Positions 1 to 9,377 are shown, numbered from the stretch's first letter. The stretch: 35,626 bases of DNA from Anaerolineae bacterium (GCA_028275445.1 JAPWUQ010000005.1:1-35626), one strand, 5' to 3'. The notes: generated by a model not told the origin, from the letters alone. Translations and numbers: made by a program.

Positions 1-2
1 GC

Positions 3-596
3 GCCTGGCTGTTGGGACTGCCGGCGGCCCTCATTGGGATGGGCGCGGCGCGCGGCGGCAAATGGCGTTGGGGCGCGCTGGCCGGCGTCCTGCTCATCGG
101 CGCGGCGCTCCTGCCGCTGGCCGGCACTGAGCGCTTGCAAAGCCTGCTGGATACCTCGGCCGGCACTGGTTTTGTGCGGCTGAAGCTCTGGCAGGGCACC
201 TGGAACATGATCCGCGAGCACCCGGTGCTGGGGGTCGGGCCGGACAACTTCCTGTACCTGTACCGCACCCGCTACGTCCTGCCGGGAGCCTGGGAGGAGC
301 CCAATCTCTCCCATCCGCACAACATCGTGCTGGACGCCTGGACACGCACGGGGATAGTGGGCCTGGCGGCGTTGGGGGTGCTGGTAGCGGCGCTGGCGCG
401 CCGGCTGTGGCGCGGCGCGCGGCAGTCCGCGAGGCCGGCCGAACGGATGCTCTACATCGGCCTGTTCGGTTCGCTGGCCGCTTCCCTGGCGCACGGCTTG
501 ATCGACAATTCATTTTTCCTGGTGGACCTGGCGATGGTGTTGATGATGACCGCCGGCCTGGCTCTGCGACTGGCACAGCCGGCGGAAGAACAATAG
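3..596 (+). CDS. O-antigen ligase/polymerase-like (Wzy/WaaL) membrane protein, 5'-truncated by window edge
   Basis: Frame is open to the window start; motif 'MIREHPVLGVGPDNFLYLYRTRY...LSHPHNIVLDAWTRTGIVGLAAL' is typical of the O-antigen ligase family C-terminal half. Confidence 0.85.
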   Translation, partial: AWLLGLPAALIGMGAARGGKWRWGALAGVLLIGAALLPLAGTERLQSLLDTSAGTGFVRLKLWQGTWNMIREHPVLGVGPDNFLYLYRTRYVLPGAWEEPNLSHPHNIVLDAWTRTGIVGLAALGVLVAALARRLWRGARQSARPAERMLYIGLFGSLAASLAHGLIDNSFFLVDLAMVLMMTAGLALRLAQPAEEQ

Positions 597-626
597 ACGG
601 ACGGAAGAATCCGGAGGAGGAATCCG

Positions 627-1580
627 ATGCGCGTGTTAATTACCGGCGGTGCCGGCTTCATTGGCTCTCACCTGTGCGATTACCTGCTGGAGAAGGGCCA
701 TACCGTCATCGCCATGGATAACCTGGTCACCGGCTCGACGCGCAATATCGAGCACCTCATCGGTCACGAGCGCTTCCTGTTCATCAAGCACGACGTGACC
801 GAATACATCTATCTGAAAGGCCCCGTGGACGCCGTCCTGCATCTGGCATCCCTGCCCAGCCCGGTGGACTACCTGCGCCATCCCATCAAGACCCTCAAGG
901 TCGGCGCCCTGGGCACCCACAAAACCCTGGGCTTTGCCCTGGCCAAGGGCGCGCGCTATCTGCTCGCCTCTACGTCGGAGGTCTACGGCGACCCGGAGGT
1001 GCACCCTCAGCCCGAGTCCTACTGGGGTCATGTGAATCCGGTCGGTCCGCGCGGGGTCTACGACGAGTCCAAGCGCTTCGCCGAGGCCATGACGATGGCC
1101 TATCACCGCGCCCACGGCCTGGACACCCGCATCGTGCGCATCTTCAACACGTACGGCCCCCGCATGCGCCTGGACGACGGCCGGGTGGTGCCCAATTTCA
1201 TCAAGCAGGCCCTGCTGGGAGAACCACTGACGGTGTATGACTCCGGGGAGCGCACCCGCTCCTTCTGCTACGTCAGCGACCTGGTGGACGGCATCTACCG
1301 CCTGCTGATGTCGGACGAGGTGGAGCCTGTCAACCTGGGCAATCCCTGTGAGATCACCATCCGGGAGTTCGCCGAGAAGGTCAGGGAGATCGCCGGCAGT
1401 ACCTCCCCCATCACCTACATCACGCCCGAGGATGACCGCACGCGCGACGACCCGCGCACCCGCCGGCCCGATATCTCCAAGGCGCGGCGCATCCTGGGCT
1501 GGGAGCCCAAGGTGGGCCTCGAAGAGGGCCTGCGCCTGACCATCGAGTGGTTCCGCGAGTACCTGGGGCTGAAGAAATAA
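627..1580 (+). CDS. NAD-dependent epimerase/dehydratase, UDP-glucuronate decarboxylase (UXS)-like
   Basis: [10 protein letters not shown] Rossmann motif, '[39 protein letters not shown]' (YxxxK), '[10 protein letters not shown]'; RBS ggaggagg upstream. Confidence 0.9.
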   Translation: MRVLITGGAGFIGSHLCDYLLEKGHTVIAMDNLVTGSTRNIEHLIGHERFLFIKHDVTEYIYLKGPVDAVLHLASLPSPVDYLRHPIKTLKVGALGTHKTLGFALAKGARYLLASTSEVYGDPEVHPQPESYWGHVNPVGPRGVYDESKRFAEAMTMAYHRAHGLDTRIVRIFNTYGPRMRLDDGRVVPNFIKQALLGEPLTVYDSGERTRSFCYVSDLVDGIYRLLMSDEVEPVNLGNPCEITIREFAEKVREIAGSTSPITYITPEDDRTRDDPRTRRPDISKARRILGWEPKVGLEEGLRLTIEWFREYLGLKK

Positions 1581-1593
1581 GGAGCTGCGGGGC

Positions 1594-2166
1594 GTGCACC
1601 GCCTGCTGGTACGGCCGTACGTGGCACTGGTGAGCTGGTACTTCCGCCGGCTGAAACTGCCGCTCTCGCGCCTGGCCGATCTGTTCCGACCCAAGGAGCG
1701 CTTCCTCCTGCCGTCCTTCGCTTCCCTGGAGGAGTTCGCCGGCTGGCTGGCCGCCCACACCCGCTGGCGCCCCGACCCACTGGCCGGCGCCTTCGACATA
1801 TTCCCCAGCCTGGAGCACCTGGCCTGGCAGTTGGCCCATCACGGCCAGGCCGCCGATGACTGCGACGGCCTGGCCTACCTGGCGGCACAGGGCGCCCTGC
1901 AGTTCGCCGATGCCCCGGACCTGGTCTATGTCGTCACGGTGGTGCTGGACCCCACGCGCCTGCCGCTCCAGCAGGCGGCCCACGTGTTGTGCATCTTCCG
2001 CCACGCCGGCCGCTGGCGCGTCGTCAGCAACAGCGAGCTGTACCCGCAGTCCTACGCCTCGTTCTGGCGGGCGCTGACCGATAACCCGCACTGTCAGGGC
2101 CATGCCATCCTCTTTTATGAGCTTCGTGATGCTCATCTGCGGCCGGCCCGCGAGCCGGCGGCATGA
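1594..2166 (+). CDS. Hypothetical protein, possibly transglutaminase/BTLCP-like cysteine peptidase fold
   Basis: GTG start with aaggag upstream; 'DDCDGLAYLAA' followed by 'AAHVLCIFRHAGRWRVVSNSELY' resembles a C...H...N/D papain-fold order. Confidence 0.6.
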   Translation: MHRLLVRPYVALVSWYFRRLKLPLSRLADLFRPKERFLLPSFASLEEFAGWLAAHTRWRPDPLAGAFDIFPSLEHLAWQLAHHGQAADDCDGLAYLAAQGALQFADAPDLVYVVTVVLDPTRLPLQQAAHVLCIFRHAGRWRVVSNSELYPQSYASFWRALTDNPHCQGHAILFYELRDAHLRPAREPAA

Positions 2167-2194
2167 ACTTTTTCCCCTTCTGACCCATTCGCGA

Positions 2195-2220
2195 TATAAT
2201 TAGTATATCGCCGGCCGGCG
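2195..2220 (+). promoter_or_regulatory. Probable lepA promoter -10 (TATAAT 2195-2200) followed by palindrome CGCCGGCCGGCG (2209-2220)
   Basis: Exact TATAAT about 50 nt upstream of the lepA ATG; no good -35 seen; perfect 12-bp palindrome downstream. Confidence 0.5.
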
Positions 2221-2248
2221 TATATGCCGGCGCGACGGAAGGAAGTAC

Positions 2249-4057
2249 ATGGATCAGGCATATATTCGCAATTTCTGCATCATCGCCCATATTGACCACG
2301 GGAAATCCACCCTGGCGGACCGGCTCCTCGAATACACCGGTACGCTCAGCGCGCGCGAGCTCCAGGACCAGGTGCTCGATTCGATGGAGCTGGAGCGCGA
2401 GAAGGGGGTGACCATCAAGGCCTCGGCGGTGCGCATGCTCTATACCGCCGACGACGGCCAGCAGTACGAGATGAACCTGATTGACACGCCCGGGCATGTG
2501 GACTTCACCTACGAGGTGTCGCGCAGTCTGGCCGCCTGCGAAGGCGCCCTGCTCATCGTGGACGCCACCCAGGGCGTAGAAGCCCAGACCTTGGGCAATC
2601 TGTACCTGGCGCTGGAGCAGGACCTGGCCATTATCCCGGCGGTCAATAAAATTGACCTGCCCTCGGCGCGCCCAGATGAGGTAGCCCAGGAGCTGGAGCA
2701 TCTCTTGGGGACGCCGGCGGAAGAGGTTCTGCGCGTCTCCGCCAAGGAGGGCATCGGCATCAAGGACGTGCTGGAGCGCGTGGTGCGGGACGTGCCACCT
2801 CCGCGCGGCATGCGCAAACAGCCCCTGCGGGCGCTCATCTTCGACTCCCACTACGACCCGTATAAAGGCGTCATCGCCTACGTGCGCGTGGTGGACGGCG
2901 AGGTGCGCCCGGGACAGCAGTTGATGCTGATGTCCAGCCGGCGCAAGGCCGAAGCCATCGAGGTCGGCATCTTCCGCCCTAATATGCAGGCGGTGGACAT
3001 CCTGGAAGCCGGCGAGGTCGGCTACATCGCCACCGGACTGAAAGAACTGCGTGACGTGCACGTGGGCGATACCATCACCTGGTTCGATCAGCCGGCGGAG
3101 ACGCCCCTGCCCGGCTACCGGCCGGTCAAGCCTATGGTCTTCGCCGGCCTGTACCCCTCCGAACCCAACGATTACGAGCTGTTGCGCGACGCCCTGGCCA
3201 AGCTCCAGCTCAACGATGCTTCCCTGACCTACGAGCCGGAGACCTCCCAGGCCCTGGGCTATGGCTTCCGCTGTGGCTTCCTCGGCCTGTTCCACATGGA
3301 GATCATCCAAGAGCGCCTGGAGCGGGAATACGACCTGGACATCGTCTTCACCTCCCCCAGCGTCGAGTACGAGGTACTGCTGAGGGACGGCAGTGTCATC
3401 ACCATTGACAACCCGGCGAAGCTACCGTCGGAAGAGCGCATCGCCGAGATCCGCGAGCCCTGGCTGAAGGTGAGCATCTTCACCCCCACGGAGTACATCG
3501 GCCCGGTGATGGAGCTGGTGTCCAGCCGGCGGGGCGAGTTCATTGACATGGAATATCTGGACGAGCGGCGCGTCGTCCTGCGCTATCACCTGCCCCTGGC
3601 GGAGATCGTGGTGGACTTTTATGACCGCCTGAAATCGGTCTCGCGCGGCTATGCTTCGCTGGACTATGAGTTTGAGGGCTATCGGCCGGCGGACCTGGTC
3701 AAAATCGACGTGCTGGTCAACGGACAGCCGGTGGACGCCCTATCCGTCATCGTGCACCGCGACCAGGCCTATTACAAGGGGCAGAAGCTGGTCAGCAAGA
3801 TGAAGCGCGTCATCCCGCGCCAGCTCTTCGAGGTCCCCATCCAGGCCGCCATCGGCAAGCGGGTCATCAGCCGCGCCAACATCAAAGCCCTGCGCAAGGA
3901 CGTGCTGGCCAAATGCTACGGCGGCGACGTCACCCGCAAGCGCAAACTGCTGGAAAAGCAGAAGGCCGGCAAGAAGCGCATGAAGGCCCTGGGCAATATC
4001 GAGATTCCCCAGGAAGCCTTTATGTCGGTACTGCGTCTCGACGAAGAGGATGAATAA
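2249..4057 (+). CDS. lepA: Elongation factor 4 (LepA GTPase)
   Basis: '[26 protein letters not shown]', '[27 protein letters not shown]', 'NKIDLPSA', C-terminal '[41 protein letters not shown]'. Confidence 0.98.
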   Translation: MDQAYIRNFCIIAHIDHGKSTLADRLLEYTGTLSARELQDQVLDSMELEREKGVTIKASAVRMLYTADDGQQYEMNLIDTPGHVDFTYEVSRSLAACEGALLIVDATQGVEAQTLGNLYLALEQDLAIIPAVNKIDLPSARPDEVAQELEHLLGTPAEEVLRVSAKEGIGIKDVLERVVRDVPPPRGMRKQPLRALIFDSHYDPYKGVIAYVRVVDGEVRPGQQLMLMSSRRKAEAIEVGIFRPNMQAVDILEAGEVGYIATGLKELRDVHVGDTITWFDQPAETPLPGYRPVKPMVFAGLYPSEPNDYELLRDALAKLQLNDASLTYEPETSQALGYGFRCGFLGLFHMEIIQERLEREYDLDIVFTSPSVEYEVLLRDGSVITIDNPAKLPSEERIAEIREPWLKVSIFTPTEYIGPVMELVSSRRGEFIDMEYLDERRVVLRYHLPLAEIVVDFYDRLKSVSRGYASLDYEFEGYRPADLVKIDVLVNGQPVDALSVIVHRDQAYYKGQKLVSKMKRVIPRQLFEVPIQAAIGKRVISRANIKALRKDVLAKCYGGDVTRKRKLLEKQKAGKKRMKALGNIEIPQEAFMSVLRLDEEDE

Positions 4058-4068
4058 GGAGCGCTCTC

Positions 4069-4734
4069 ATGTTCGACATTGACTGGAACGTCTTTGAGCT
4101 GGTGGACCTGTCCTGGGAGGTGCAGGCCGGCCAGGACGGGGATCGGCCCTTCCTGGTAACCTCGGCGCGGCTCCCCGACGGCTCGTACAAGTACGACATT
4201 CAGACCCATTCCCACGTGGGCTCGCATGTGGAATTTCCCCGCCACTTCTTCGGCGAGGGCGCTCGCGGCGTGACCGACTATCCGCCGGCCTATTTCATGG
4301 GCCGAGCGGTGCTGTGCCGCATCCTGAAAGGGAACGACTTGGCCATCCGGCCCGGCGACCTGGAGGCGGAGATCGGGGATATCTGCCGGCCGGGCGATAT
4401 CGTGGTCTTCCGCAATGACGGGCCGCGTTCCGACGATGTGGAGCGCCTGCCCTATTTCACGCCGGCGGCCGCCCGCTGGCTCCGCGACCACCGCGTCAAG
4501 CTCCTTGTGCTGGACATGATCCGCCTGGGGCAGGACGTGGAGGGGGTGCGGGCCTTTCATGAAATCCTGATGGGGCCAGGGGCCGAGGTGCCCTTCGTGG
4601 AGTTCGTCAGCAACCTGGACGCGCTCACCCAGCGCGAGTTCTTCCTGATGTGCCCTCCGTATAAGGTGCAGGGGCTGGACAGCTCCTTCTGCCGCGTCCT
4701 GGCGGTGCTAGAGCGAGGGCCGCGCGCCGGCTGA
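4069..4734 (+). CDS. Cyclase family protein (kynurenine formamidase-like)
   Basis: 'DLSWEV...YDIQTHSHVGSHVEFPRHF' metal-binding motif of the cyclase family; overall length fits. Confidence 0.85.
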   Translation: MFDIDWNVFELVDLSWEVQAGQDGDRPFLVTSARLPDGSYKYDIQTHSHVGSHVEFPRHFFGEGARGVTDYPPAYFMGRAVLCRILKGNDLAIRPGDLEAEIGDICRPGDIVVFRNDGPRSDDVERLPYFTPAAARWLRDHRVKLLVLDMIRLGQDVEGVRAFHEILMGPGAEVPFVEFVSNLDALTQREFFLMCPPYKVQGLDSSFCRVLAVLERGPRAG

Positions 4735-4746
4735 CCAACTTGCAGA

Positions 4747-4777
4747 AAAGGCCCCGATGGTTCTCATCGGGGCCTTT
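4747..4777. terminator. Hairpin terminator between convergent genes
   Basis: Perfect 13-bp stem aaaggccccgatg/catcggggccttt with 5-nt loop, lying between + gene ending 4734 and - gene ending 4837. Confidence 0.85.
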
Positions 4778-4836
4778 GTATACTGCGGTGCTGGACAATC
4801 AGGGCTTATGCCCCCGCGCCGCGATGCCGAGGAACG

Positions 4837-6333
4837 CTAGGCCTCCGCCGGCAGGTGATGCAGTTCCAACCCCACACAGGTCCACTGCCGGAAGCCCTTC
4901 CAGTAGGTATGATCCTCTTTGAACGTGCCGTCAGGGTTCTGCGACCACTTCGCCTGGTTGGCAATGGGCACCGGCACATCCAGGTACGCCTGGTACTCCT
5001 CGATGCCCTTCAAGTGCCGGCCCAGGAAAGCGGTCAAGAAATGCTGATTGATGTTGTTACAGCGCATGTTGTCCCAGCAGGGTTCCTGATAATGCATGTA
5101 TTCCCGGAAGCTCGTGTTTGTAATGAAGGGAGCCGGGTTGACCACCACCTCATGGATGCCGCCCTGATAGACCAGCATATAGCGATCGGAGTGCACGGCC
5201 TTCTCGAAGAGGTATTTGACGTTCTGGAAGCCGGCGGTGTCGTCCTGGTCCCCGACGATGAAGAACGCCGGCACCTTGATCCCCTTCAATCCCTCGTCGT
5301 CGAAGAAGTACGGTGCGCCCCAGGGCGCCATGGGCACGATGGCCTTCACCCGGGGGTCGAGAGAGGCCTCGAACTGCGGATTGCCGCGCACACGCACCGC
5401 CAGGTGGCCGCCGGGCACGCCCCAGGGGAGGTCCACGCTTTCGGGACGGAAGCCGGCGCCGGCGACGTTCAACACGCCGTAGCCGCCCATGGAATAGCCC
5501 ATCAGCGCCGTATGTTCGTCGTCCACCATGCCGGCCAGGAAACTGCCGGAGCCGGCCTGCCCCATTTTGCCCATCTCATTCAGCACGAAGAGGATGTCCA
5601 GCGGCCGGTTGAGCAGGGTACTGGCGAACTTGGTGGCATCCCAGTGCGTCGAATCGGTATGCTCGATGGCCGCGACGATATACCCCTTGGAGGCCAGATT
5701 TTCCGTCAGGTTGGTCAGCAGGACGGCCGAACCGGGATAGCCGTGCGAGAGGATAATAAGGGGATACGGCGCCTCACTGCGGTCCGGTTCGGCATCCCGC
5801 AGGGCCCGTCCCGTAAACTCAAAGGGGATAATAGGGCGGTCGGGATTGCCCGGCCCACTTCCGAGGGTATCGGAATAGGTGGTCAGCATCTCCACGCCCG
5901 GCGGGATGATCGCCGGATACCAGACCATGACGCCCAAGGGGCGGTCATAGCGCGGTTCCGGGTTGGACTCGCTGTAGTTCAGGATGTCAATCTGATTGGG
6001 ATTGACCAGGTCCAGCCGGCGCACCCCCACCCCGAATTTGCCGCGCGGCGCGAGCTCCGGCGCATCCGGCCGCGGGTCGCCATAGACGAAGTCGGGGCCG
6101 TACTGGGTGGAATTGAGCCATCTCGGGCCGGCCGGCGCAGTCGTCGGGGCCGGCGTGGCCGTGGGAGGCACTGGCGTCGCCGTCGAGGGCACCGCACAGC
6201 CAGCCAGCATGCCGGCGCCGGCGGCGCCCATCCCCCACAGCACCGACCTGCGGATAAAATCCCGCCGGGTCATCCGCCCGGGCCGCATGAAGCGCGAAAT
6301 GGGTTGCAGGGACGAGTACCACCAAGGGGACAT
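4837..6333 (-). CDS. Tat-exported lipoprotein, alpha/beta hydrolase (PAF-acetylhydrolase/dienelactone-hydrolase-like)
   Basis: 'MTRRDFIRRSVLWGMGAAGAGMLAGC' twin-arginine + lipobox; 'ILSHGYPGS', nucleophile elbow 'GYSMGGYG'; RBS gggagg before ATG 6333. Confidence 0.88.
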   Translation of the reverse strand: MSPWWYSSLQPISRFMRPGRMTRRDFIRRSVLWGMGAAGAGMLAGCAVPSTATPVPPTATPAPTTAPAGPRWLNSTQYGPDFVYGDPRPDAPELAPRGKFGVGVRRLDLVNPNQIDILNYSESNPEPRYDRPLGVMVWYPAIIPPGVEMLTTYSDTLGSGPGNPDRPIIPFEFTGRALRDAEPDRSEAPYPLIILSHGYPGSAVLLTNLTENLASKGYIVAAIEHTDSTHWDATKFASTLLNRPLDILFVLNEMGKMGQAGSGSFLAGMVDDEHTALMGYSMGGYGVLNVAGAGFRPESVDLPWGVPGGHLAVRVRGNPQFEASLDPRVKAIVPMAPWGAPYFFDDEGLKGIKVPAFFIVGDQDDTAGFQNVKYLFEKAVHSDRYMLVYQGGIHEVVVNPAPFITNTSFREYMHYQEPCWDNMRCNNINQHFLTAFLGRHLKGIEEYQAYLDVPVPIANQAKWSQNPDGTFKEDHTYWKGFRQWTCVGLELHHLPAEA

Positions 6334-6402
6334 GGGGAATCCTCCCTTCCGTTGTGTTGTGTGTGGAAGAGTATGCCCTGGCCAGCCGCCCCGCCGGGGA
6401 TG

Positions 6403-6729
6403 CTACCCGCGCTTTTCAAACCACCCCTCGCGAGCCATGACGTCCAGCACGACCGCGTTGCTGGGGGAATCTCCTCGGGCGACGAACACGCCCACCTTCG
6501 GTCCCACCGCCTGCGCCAGCTCCGAGATGTCATGGTGGGTGAAGCCAGGGCAGAGAAGCACGGCATGGATACCCTCTTCGGCAACCAGCCGCCGGCAGAC
6601 CTCCAGGGCCTGGGCCTGATTTCGCACCACCCGCACGAAGAGCTGGTACATGGGCGTTTCCACCATGCACTGATGCCTGTCCGGCTCGGCATCGGGAGCA
6701 TGGGCCAGGAACAGTGCCTTGAGCGCCAT
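6403..6729 (-). CDS. Small conserved protein, DUF6506-like
   Basis: 'MALKALFLAHAPDAEPDRHQCMVETPMYQLFVRVV...EEGIHAVLLCPGFTHHDISELAQAVGPKVGVFVARGD' recalled as DUF6506-like; family not verified. Confidence 0.65.
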   Translation of the reverse strand: MALKALFLAHAPDAEPDRHQCMVETPMYQLFVRVVRNQAQALEVCRRLVAEEGIHAVLLCPGFTHHDISELAQAVGPKVGVFVARGDSPSNAVVLDVMAREGWFEKRG

Positions 6730-6735
6730 CTGACA

Positions 6736-6840
6736 TCACCCCCTTTCAAACCGCCTGGTTCCATATCGCAGGATAATCCCCAGCGCAAAGAGCGTCGTCA
6801 CGCCGACCACGATCCAATAGGAGGATAGGAACACACCCAT
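6736..6840 (-). CDS. Small single-TM ORF, 34 aa (not in supplied ORF track)
   Basis: ATG at 6840 to TGA at 6736: MGVFLSSYWIVVGVTTLFALGIILRYGTRRFERG; 6 nt upstream of the DUF6506-like gene and downstream of a strong promoter. Confidence 0.5.
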   Translation of the reverse strand: MGVFLSSYWIVVGVTTLFALGIILRYGTRRFERG

Positions 6841-6881
6841 CCCCAACAGGGCAGAGGTAACCGTATTGGACCTTGATTGCG

Positions 6882-6910
6882 ATTGTAGTGTGGGTCGCGT
6901 GCGCTGTCAA
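6882..6910 (-). promoter_or_regulatory. Sigma70-type promoter TTGACA-N17-TACAAT
   Basis: Reverse complement of TGTCAA (6905-6910) and ATTGTA (6882-6887), 17-bp spacer; -35 overlaps the AOR stop codon. Confidence 0.75.
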
Positions 6911-8805
6911 GGGGAGCGCTTCATCCCCTCCTGCATCAGCGGCCAGGCCCATCCCACCCCCAGCTCAATCAGTTTGGCGCGGGTGGGGATGCCGGCGTCA
7001 TCCCACCCCATCATGGCATAATACAACTGCAGGGACTCCTGGAACGCCTGCCGGTCCAGGGGCACGCCCTTCGGCGACGCCTCAATCGGCTCAAAGAAGC
7101 GCGCCGGCAGGGTATCATCCTTCGCCGTCATCCCGCGCCGCACATTGACCGCCCGCGCCAATGTCACGCTCCGCTCCCCCACCTTCGTCAGCTCGAACAT
7201 GTTGGTGTTCCAACCGGTGGCCGCCCGCACCGCCTCCGCCACCAGCAGAAAATCGGTCATGTAGGGCTGGCCAAAACACAGCTCCAGCACGTTAAACAGG
7301 CTCCACCAGTTCACATCATACACGAACAGGCGCACTTTTTCCGGCGTCAGCTCGGTCGCTTTGATGGGCTCCAGAATGCCCAGGGAGCGAATGCGGTTGA
7401 ACATGGGGTTGGTCTCGTCCTCGTACCAGACATCGTGCACATTGTGGACGTGGTCGGCGCCCGTAGGCGAGACGGCGTAGCCTAGGCCGATCAGGTGCTT
7501 GGCACGCGGCTCATGCATGGGGAGCTCCTGGCCCTTCACATGCATGGCGTACTGCTCCGTGCCCCGCCCAATTTTCTGGGAGGCGCGGTAAACGCCCTCC
7601 GCCAGCAGGTCGCCAAAGCCCTGACGTTCGGCGATCATCTGGACGAGCCGCACCACCATGTCCCCGTCGCCGAAGCGAAGCTCCAGGCCGCCCGTATCCT
7701 CTTTGGTCAGGAGGCCGCGCTCGAAGCACTCCATGGCCCAGGCGATGTTCACGCCGGCGGCAATGGTATCGATCGTATAGGCATTGCAGATCTCGTTGGC
7801 CTTGCACAGCGCCGCCAGATCGTCCACCCCCACCAGCGAGCCCAGTGCCGCGCCGGTCTCGTACTCGGGGCCGCCGTACGTCGGGCTGATCTCATACGGG
7901 TCATGCGCCTCCACCACGCGCTTGCACTTGTTGCGGCAGGCGAAACAGCTATCGCGGTCAATAAGCAGGGTCTCGGCCAGGGTGGCGCCGGTGATTTTTT
8001 GCGCGCCGGCAAAGGAGCCGGCGCGGAAGTTGTACGTCGGCAGGGCGCCGGCGGCGCTCAACGCCTCCAGGCTCCCGATGGTGCCCAGGTTGGCGTTGCA
8101 TTCCTCCAATGACGGCCCCCGCTCCCGATAGGCCTGGACACAGCGCTGGATGCCGGCGGGGTCCGCCACCGGCACCTGCTTATGGGAGCCGCGCACGTAA
8201 ATGCCCTTCAGCCGTTTGGACCCCATAACCGCGCCCATGCCGCACCGGCCGTAGAAATGGGTGATGTCATTGGCGATGCTGGCATAGCGCACCAGTTTCT
8301 CCGCCGCCGGCCCGATGGACGCCGAACGGATGCGCCGCTCGCCCAGCTCATCCTTCACCGCCTCCAGCGCTTCGGCGGTCTTCAGCCCCCACAGGCGCGA
8401 GGCATCGCGCAGTTCTGCCTGTCCGTCGTGAATCCACAGGTAGACCGGCTTCGGGGACTGGCCTTGGATGACGATGGCATCGAAGCCGGCGAATTTCAGC
8501 TCCGCCCCGAAGAACCCGCCCGATTCGCTCTCCCCATAGCCGCCGGTGAGGGGATTATAGGCGCCGGCGCTGTTGCGCCCGCTGTAGCCAATGGGCACAC
8601 CCGTCAGCACGCCCGTGGCGAAAATCAGCGGGTTGTCCGGCCCCAGGGGGTCCGCATCGCGGGGCGCCTCCTTCAGCAGATAATAGGCGATGATGTTGCG
8701 CCCGCCCATATAGGTGCGGTAGAACTTGTCATCGGGGGATTCCGTCCAAATGCGGCCGTCAGAAAGGTTGACCCGCAGGATCTTGCCGACGTATCCGAAC
8801 CCCAT
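6907..8805 (-). CDS. Aldehyde:ferredoxin oxidoreductase family (tungsten/molybdopterin) protein
   Basis: 'GKILRVNLSDGRI...YMGGRNIIAYYLL', 'GVPIGYSGRNSAGAYNPLTGGYGESESGGFFGAELKFAGFDAIVIQG', 'SCFACRNKCKR' cluster ligands; RBS aaggagg. Confidence 0.95.
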   Translation of the reverse strand: MGFGYVGKILRVNLSDGRIWTESPDDKFYRTYMGGRNIIAYYLLKEAPRDADPLGPDNPLIFATGVLTGVPIGYSGRNSAGAYNPLTGGYGESESGGFFGAELKFAGFDAIVIQGQSPKPVYLWIHDGQAELRDASRLWGLKTAEALEAVKDELGERRIRSASIGPAAEKLVRYASIANDITHFYGRCGMGAVMGSKRLKGIYVRGSHKQVPVADPAGIQRCVQAYRERGPSLEECNANLGTIGSLEALSAAGALPTYNFRAGSFAGAQKITGATLAETLLIDRDSCFACRNKCKRVVEAHDPYEISPTYGGPEYETGAALGSLVGVDDLAALCKANEICNAYTIDTIAAGVNIAWAMECFERGLLTKEDTGGLELRFGDGDMVVRLVQMIAERQGFGDLLAEGVYRASQKIGRGTEQYAMHVKGQELPMHEPRAKHLIGLGYAVSPTGADHVHNVHDVWYEDETNPMFNRIRSLGILEPIKATELTPEKVRLFVYDVNWWSLFNVLELCFGQPYMTDFLLVAEAVRAATGWNTNMFELTKVGERSVTLARAVNVRRGMTAKDDTLPARFFEPIEASPKGVPLDRQAFQESLQLYYAMMGWDDAGIPTRAKLIELGVGWAWPLMQEGMKRSP

Positions 8806-8861
8806 GGCGAACCTCCTTGCCCAGAATGGACTGGTGTTATGCTTGTCAGACCACTATGCCC

Positions 8862-8890
8862 AGTATAGCATGAGCGGTGGGTTTTGACAA
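8862..8890 (-). promoter_or_regulatory. AOR promoter TTGTCA-N17-TATACT
   Basis: Reverse complement of TGACAA (8885-8890) and AGTATA (8862-8867), exact 17-bp spacer. Confidence 0.75.
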
Positions 8891-8912
8891 CCGCCCGCTC
8901 CAGGCGTATCAT
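8884..8912 (+). promoter_or_regulatory. ridA promoter TTGACA-N17-TATCAT
   Basis: TTGACA 8884-8889, TATCAT 8907-8912, 17-bp spacer. Confidence 0.7.
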
Positions 8913-8953
8913 CGCGGCAGTTCTGCTCATATCTTGCTGTCAGGAGGTGCATC

Positions 8954-9337
8954 ATGTCCCGCCAGGTGATCGCCACACCGAAGGCGCCGGCCGCAGTCGG
9001 CCCCTATTCCCAGGCCATCAAGGCCAACGGCTTCGTCTTCACCGCCGGCCAACTGGGGCTGGACCCCGCCACCGGCAAGCTGGTCGAAGGGGATGTCACC
9101 GACCAGGCACGCCAGGCCCTGAAAAACCTGCAGGCCATCCTGGAGGCCGCCGGCTCCTCCCTGGAACAGGTGGTCAAGGTCACCGTGTTCCTGAAGGACA
9201 TCAACGATTTCAAGCGGGTCAATGAGGTGTACGCGGAATTCTTCACCACCCAGCCGCCGGCGCGCTCCGCAGTGCAGGTCGCCGCACTGCCCCTCGGCGG
9301 CCTGGTCGAGATCGAGGCCGTCGCAGTAGCTTCATGA
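8954..9337 (+). CDS. ridA: RidA family enamine/imine deaminase
   Basis: 'GPYSQAIKANGFVFTAGQLGLDP', 'VVKVTVFLKDINDFKRVNEVYAEFF', 'PPARSAVQVAALPLGGLVEIEAVA'; RBS aggagg. Confidence 0.96.
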   Translation: MSRQVIATPKAPAAVGPYSQAIKANGFVFTAGQLGLDPATGKLVEGDVTDQARQALKNLQAILEAAGSSLEQVVKVTVFLKDINDFKRVNEVYAEFFTTQPPARSAVQVAALPLGGLVEIEAVAVAS

Positions 9338-9344
9338 CGCGAAG

Positions 9345-9373
9345 CCTCCCGCAGGAAAAGCTCCTGCGGGAGG
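9345..9373. terminator. Hairpin terminator between convergent ridA and large secreted protein gene
   Basis: Perfect 12-bp stem cctcccgcagga/tcctgcgggagg, loop aaagc, followed by ttcttta. Confidence 0.85.
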
Positions 9374-9377
9374 TTCT

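Noticed and set aside
2024-3310. 428-aa minus-strand ORF
   Set aside because: Antisense shadow of lepA
4855-6828. 657-aa plus-strand ORF
   Set aside because: Antisense to the Tat lipoprotein hydrolase and DUF6506-like genes, which have RBS, signal peptide and family motifs
6746-6952. 68-aa minus-strand ORF in the track
   Set aside because: Overlaps the AOR 3' end and the promoter, no hydrophobic or domain pattern; the neighbouring-frame 34-aa TM ORF is more plausible
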